In this document: positions 62,101 to 64,000 of the stretch, in pieces
How the letters are laid out: the number at the start of each line of letters is the position of its first letter
How positions within the stretch are numbered: the stretch's first letter is position 1
Assembly (NCBI RefSeq): GCF_000169095.1
Contig: NZ_AAVU01000019.1
Span: 62,001 to 126,000 of the forward strand
From: Lyngbya sp. PCC 8106
Lineage (GTDB): Bacteria; Cyanobacteriota; Cyanobacteriia; Cyanobacteriales; Microcoleaceae
Direction of reading: 5' to 3'
Length of the DNA stretch: 64,000 bases
Translations under genes and position numbers: made by a program
The notes under the pieces: generated by a model
The model's database searches: none
Told to the model about the DNA's origin: nothing
What the model saw: only the letters and a program-made list of their open reading frames with translations

Positions 62101-63763
62101 GGCGATAAGACAGCGCTTGTCCGAGAAAATCGGCCCTCAACGTGATTACAAAACTAAAATTTCGGCAATTATAAATTGCTGACAATAATCTATCTAAAAA
62201 AACGTTGCGCTCTTGGGTATCTCTGCACAGGGTATACAGTTCTTCAAATTGGTCGGCAATTAGCAACAAACGCTGGTTTGGGTCAACACAAAGGATATCA
62301 TCAATCACATCCCGCAACCCATTTTCACAGTCTTTTAAATCGGCAGCCAGGTTTCTAATCGAACGCAACCGTTCGGCGCGGCTTAGGTGGGTTTCTTTTT
62401 GAGAAACAAGGGCAGTGGCGAGGGCAAACAAAGGTCTTGAACCCGGACGAAAGTCAACGATTTGCCAGTTTCCTGCATTCCGCAAGCGGTTCACCAAACC
62501 CGCAAATACTACACTAGATTTACCACTCCCACTCGAACCTATCACCGCAACTAAGGGTTGATGTTGTACGGCTTCTACCAACATTTTGATCAAAGATTCT
62601 CGGCCAAAAAATAAATGGGCGTCTTCTTCTCGAAAGGCAAATAAACCTCGGTAGGGACTGATTTTAGTCGGACGACGACCTAAGTCTAACCAGCACGGGG
62701 GAGTCGTTCCGGCATTTTGATAAATTACGGGCAACCAAGAAGCGCAGGGATATTTATCTTCGAGACCGTGCAACTTTAATCGGGCTTCTTTTACGGCTTG
62801 ATATAAGGGTTGACCAACATTGGCAAAACCCAGGAGAAAATGCTTTAAAAAAACCTGTGCCGCTTCATCGGGTACGGGTTCTCGCATGACAATAATTTGC
62901 GGAATTTGTAGCGCTTCTAATTCCGATACTAATCCCAACCCATCGCAGGAATTAAAAATTGCCAAAGCTAATCCATTGTTTACCGCTTGTCTCAAGCCGT
63001 ATTTTAGGTCATCAATGGTTAAGTATTCCTGATTTTCATTGATGTAGATTCGACCGCTATCTCCCACCGTTTGGCTGTGACCCGCAAAAAACAAAATATC
63101 CCAGTGTTTTGACCACAAAGAGTCATTAATTTCCTGACGTCGGGGCTGTACCAAAAAAGTGACCTCCGCATCGGGTAAACTGTTGAGCAAGCTTCGGTCT
63201 GTTTCTACATCAATACCCCTGCTGTTTCCCAAAATTGCCAGAATTTTGACTTTTTCTCTGTAGGTTGGCGTTTTTGCTGTTATTGGTTTTTGATAATTAG
63301 TTGCACTCAAAGCGAGTTCAGCCTGGGGATATTCTTCTAACAAATCCCACAAATGCCAGGGGATTTGTCGCAACTGCTGGCTGGATGTGCGAACCAATAC
63401 CCGCACGGATTCTTTTTGTTGTAATTCCTTTAACCAAGTCTCGCGGATGGGGCGAAAAGATTCTGAATGCAGCCAATTATTTAATTGTTTTTGTAACGCA
63501 TGAGCGGAATTTTTGCAGTCTTTATATTTGTGGGTAATGGAACCTGAGTAGCTCACTTTTTTCGCTTTCAGAGCGCGAGTAGAACTCCCCAAACTCCGAT
63601 AATTTGACCGCCACTGGTCAATTTTTGTCTGCAATTGTTCTATGGGGGGTAAATTTCCAGTGACTTCTTGATGAGGGCTAGCACCTTCATTAGCGATTGA
63701 AAATGTTACCCGAACCCCCTGCTGTAAATCGCCATCAAGCTTTAAAGTCACTAATTTGGTCAT
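59141..63763 (-). CDS. CHAT protease - STAND NTPase - WD40 protein
   Basis: The 1,540-residue protein begins MTKLVTLKLDGD and has a CHAT caspase-like domain (about residues 190-370) with the catalytic pair His in FFAGHSQ (near 230) and Cys in IFNSCDGLG (near 271). An nSTAND1 NTPase follows: Walker A VIGSSGSGKSSVV near 408 and Walker B LLLIADQFEELY near 500. One membrane helix lies at about 813-835, then 14 WD40 blades (about 900-1500). CHAT proteases cut target proteins after activation; with STAND modules they are suspected in cell death or phage defence. ATG at 63763 is preferred over the upstream in-frame start at 63811. Confidence 0.9.
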   Translation of the reverse strand: MTKLVTLKLDGDLQQGVRVTFSIANEGASPHQEVTGNLPPIEQLQTKIDQWRSNYRSLGSSTRALKAKKVSYSGSITHKYKDCKNSAHALQKQLNNWLHSESFRPIRETWLKELQQKESVRVLVRTSSQQLRQIPWHLWDLLEEYPQAELALSATNYQKPITAKTPTYREKVKILAILGNSRGIDVETDRSLLNSLPDAEVTFLVQPRRQEINDSLWSKHWDILFFAGHSQTVGDSGRIYINENQEYLTIDDLKYGLRQAVNNGLALAIFNSCDGLGLVSELEALQIPQIIVMREPVPDEAAQVFLKHFLLGFANVGQPLYQAVKEARLKLHGLEDKYPCASWLPVIYQNAGTTPPCWLDLGRRPTKISPYRGLFAFREEDAHLFFGRESLIKMLVEAVQHQPLVAVIGSSGSGKSSVVFAGLVNRLRNAGNWQIVDFRPGSRPLFALATALVSQKETHLSRAERLRSIRNLAADLKDCENGLRDVIDDILCVDPNQRLLLIADQFEELYTLCRDTQERNVFLDRLLSAIYNCRNFSFVITLRADFLGQALSYRPFADALQYADLKLGSMTHSELQDAVEKPAALLGVTIEQGLTERIVSAVSAEPGDLPLLEFALTQLWAKQQDARLTHAAYEEIGGVEAALAHFADEAYQQLNFEEQERAQRIFIQLVHPGEGTEDTRRIATRGEVGEENWALVTRLADARLVVTGYDEKTSSETVEIVHEALIRRWGKLQQWMQQDRDFRYWQEQLRAAMRTWESSNCDEGALLRGKPLFDAEDWYSKRFLELSSDEKCFIKLSGELKKCESKKQKRRRQLTIWGLSGGLVVALSLAGVAGWQWQNAIISQITTTSASSEALFASHQELEALTAAIRSGQQLRKLPWVKTDTRTTVINTLQNLLYRIKNYNHLEGHRSGVQTVAFRPDGEMMATVSWDGTVKFWQPDGSLLNRPWLNNLKNISAVAFSPDSKIIATASGKTVTLWNLNGKMLNRLEGHKYTVVALAFSPDSQIIATASGDAASGQGAVQLWRQDGTLLKTLEDQKNSNLDFQLTVAFSPDGKMIASGGWHGALRLWKKDGTSITHTLLGADAINTVSFSPNSQIIATGTANGSVYIHQVDGTLATTFSGDKDGVWGVSFSPNGEIIATAGSDRTVKLWKLDGTLVNTLQGHRNVVLAVAFSRQGSMIASASDDGTIKLWKPNQPPMPALKPGSQIYAVRFSPDGRQIATTSGYGTVTLWNREGTLLKTGEWHDGPVVGIDFSPEGQIIATASGDQYVRLWKSDGILIKPLERHSGKFVGVSFSPDSQVIAAASDDGTVKLWKRQASGEFSSRPDTTLSGHTQAVRAVAFSPEGQIIATASDDQTVKLWKREAAGEFSSRPNNTLTGHTQAVRAVAFSPDGEIIAAASNDQTIKLWKRQASGEFSSRPHNTLTGHTQAVRAVAFSPDGEIIATASNDQTIKLWKTDGTLIKTLTGHRDAVSAIAFSPDGKTLASASKDKTVILWNWQENLGIERLLELGCDWVRDYLKTNPNMSDRDKRLCDGMGDHK
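59405..59830 (-). repeat. Recently duplicated WD40 blades, 141-bp unit
   Basis: Three near-identical 47-codon units lie in the propeller region of the CHAT-STAND gene, each holding ASGEFSSRP or a close variant and GHTQAVRAVAFSP. The other blades in this protein are much more diverged, so these copies arose by recent tandem duplication within the gene. Confidence 0.85.
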
Positions 63764-63900
63764 AGGCGATATTAAAATTGAGTGAATGCTAGAGTTTAAA
63801 CTTGTTAACATAATAGCTCATTAGTCATTTAGTCAATAGTCACATAAATGAGTGACAGACAGCAGACTACTGGTATTGTTATAATGTTAGCCGCTGGAAT

Positions 63901-64000
63901 TCACAACATAAAATTCTCTGTAATAGTAATATCTTTCCAGACTATTTTCACGCCAAAACTATCGCCGACAGAGGCGTTAAATTCCAGGGAAATTTTTGGG
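63901..64000 (-). CDS. C-terminal end of a small protein (cut by window edge)
   Basis: A minus-strand frame enters from the right edge and stops with TGA at 63901. Its last 32 residues begin PKISLEFNASVGDSFGVKIV and continue WKDITITENFML. The pattern resembles the end of small Trypco/CU044_2847-type domains that often sit beside trypsin-like, CHAT and STAND genes, but the piece is too short for certainty. It lies 137 bases before the CHAT gene on the same strand. Confidence 0.4.
   Translation of the reverse strand, partial: PKISLEFNASVGDSFGVKIVWKDITITENFML

Noticed and set aside
1..64000. tRNA or rRNA genes
   Set aside because: I saw no T-arm GGTTCRAATCC-type sequence with a matching acceptor stem and no rRNA-like stretches on either strand. 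A tRNA scan would settle it.

Overview
The window is chromosomal DNA from a cyanobacterium, most likely a filamentous one of the Oscillatoria/Lyngbya/Planktothrix type. The evidence is the dense scatter of the HIP1 octamer GCGATCGC, the genes thf1 (psb29), cyanobacterial-type hfq and ctaCDE/ctaAB, an SLH-OprB porin, PEP-CTERM sorting, pentapeptide-repeat and WD40/STAND proteins, and many short palindromic repeats between genes. I see no tRNA, rRNA or CRISPR array.

Layout. 1-5.9 kb: a cut-off membrane-anchored protein, a methyltransferase, a bacterial dynamin bracketed by two arrays of a hairpin repeat, and a quinone-reductase-like enzyme. 6.2-8.2 kb: a LysM protein, a two-helix membrane protein and an SH3/L,D-transpeptidase-like protein. 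8.2-12.7 kb: a nested set of mobile elements. An IS200/IS605-type tnpB element (IS-1) carries a complete tnpA+tnpB element (IS-2) near its 5' end and a 5'-truncated, frameshifted group II intron nearer its 3' end. 13-25 kb: mostly housekeeping genes (comFB, thf1, ahcY, exoD-like, M32 carboxypeptidase, PEP-CTERM lipase-like protein, lysS), with one intact solitary tnpB. 25.4-28.4 kb: two paralogues fusing a pentapeptide-repeat solenoid to a RidA domain. 28.6-33.3 kb: subtilase, I9-like protein, dnaG and a small secreted protein. 33.5-39.9 kb: a giant TPR-STAND-WD40 protein and an SxxK-containing protein. 40.2-46.6 kb: cytochrome c oxidase ctaCDE diverging from the heme A genes ctaA-ctaB. 46.8-56.9 kb: hfq, a KefB-type antiporter, M23 peptidase, glycosyltransferase, PCD with a structured leader, a GAF-HD-GYP protein and a porin. 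57-64 kb: a same-strand run comprising the tail of a small gene, a CHAT-STAND-WD40 protein, a stand-alone AraC regulator, a secreted protein and a hydrophobic protein. The last two share a 14-bp motif upstream.

How genes work together. ctaAB makes heme A for the ctaCDE oxidase. The HD-GYP protein probably degrades c-di-GMP, which ComFB-family proteins are reported to sense. The 57-64 kb run, the LysM/membrane/transpeptidase trio and the RidA fusions are the best candidates for under-described biology. Two intergenic regions (50.55-50.70 and 52.56-52.83 kb) contain nested complementary segments that look like structured RNA. All functional calls rest on reading motifs; no database search was run.
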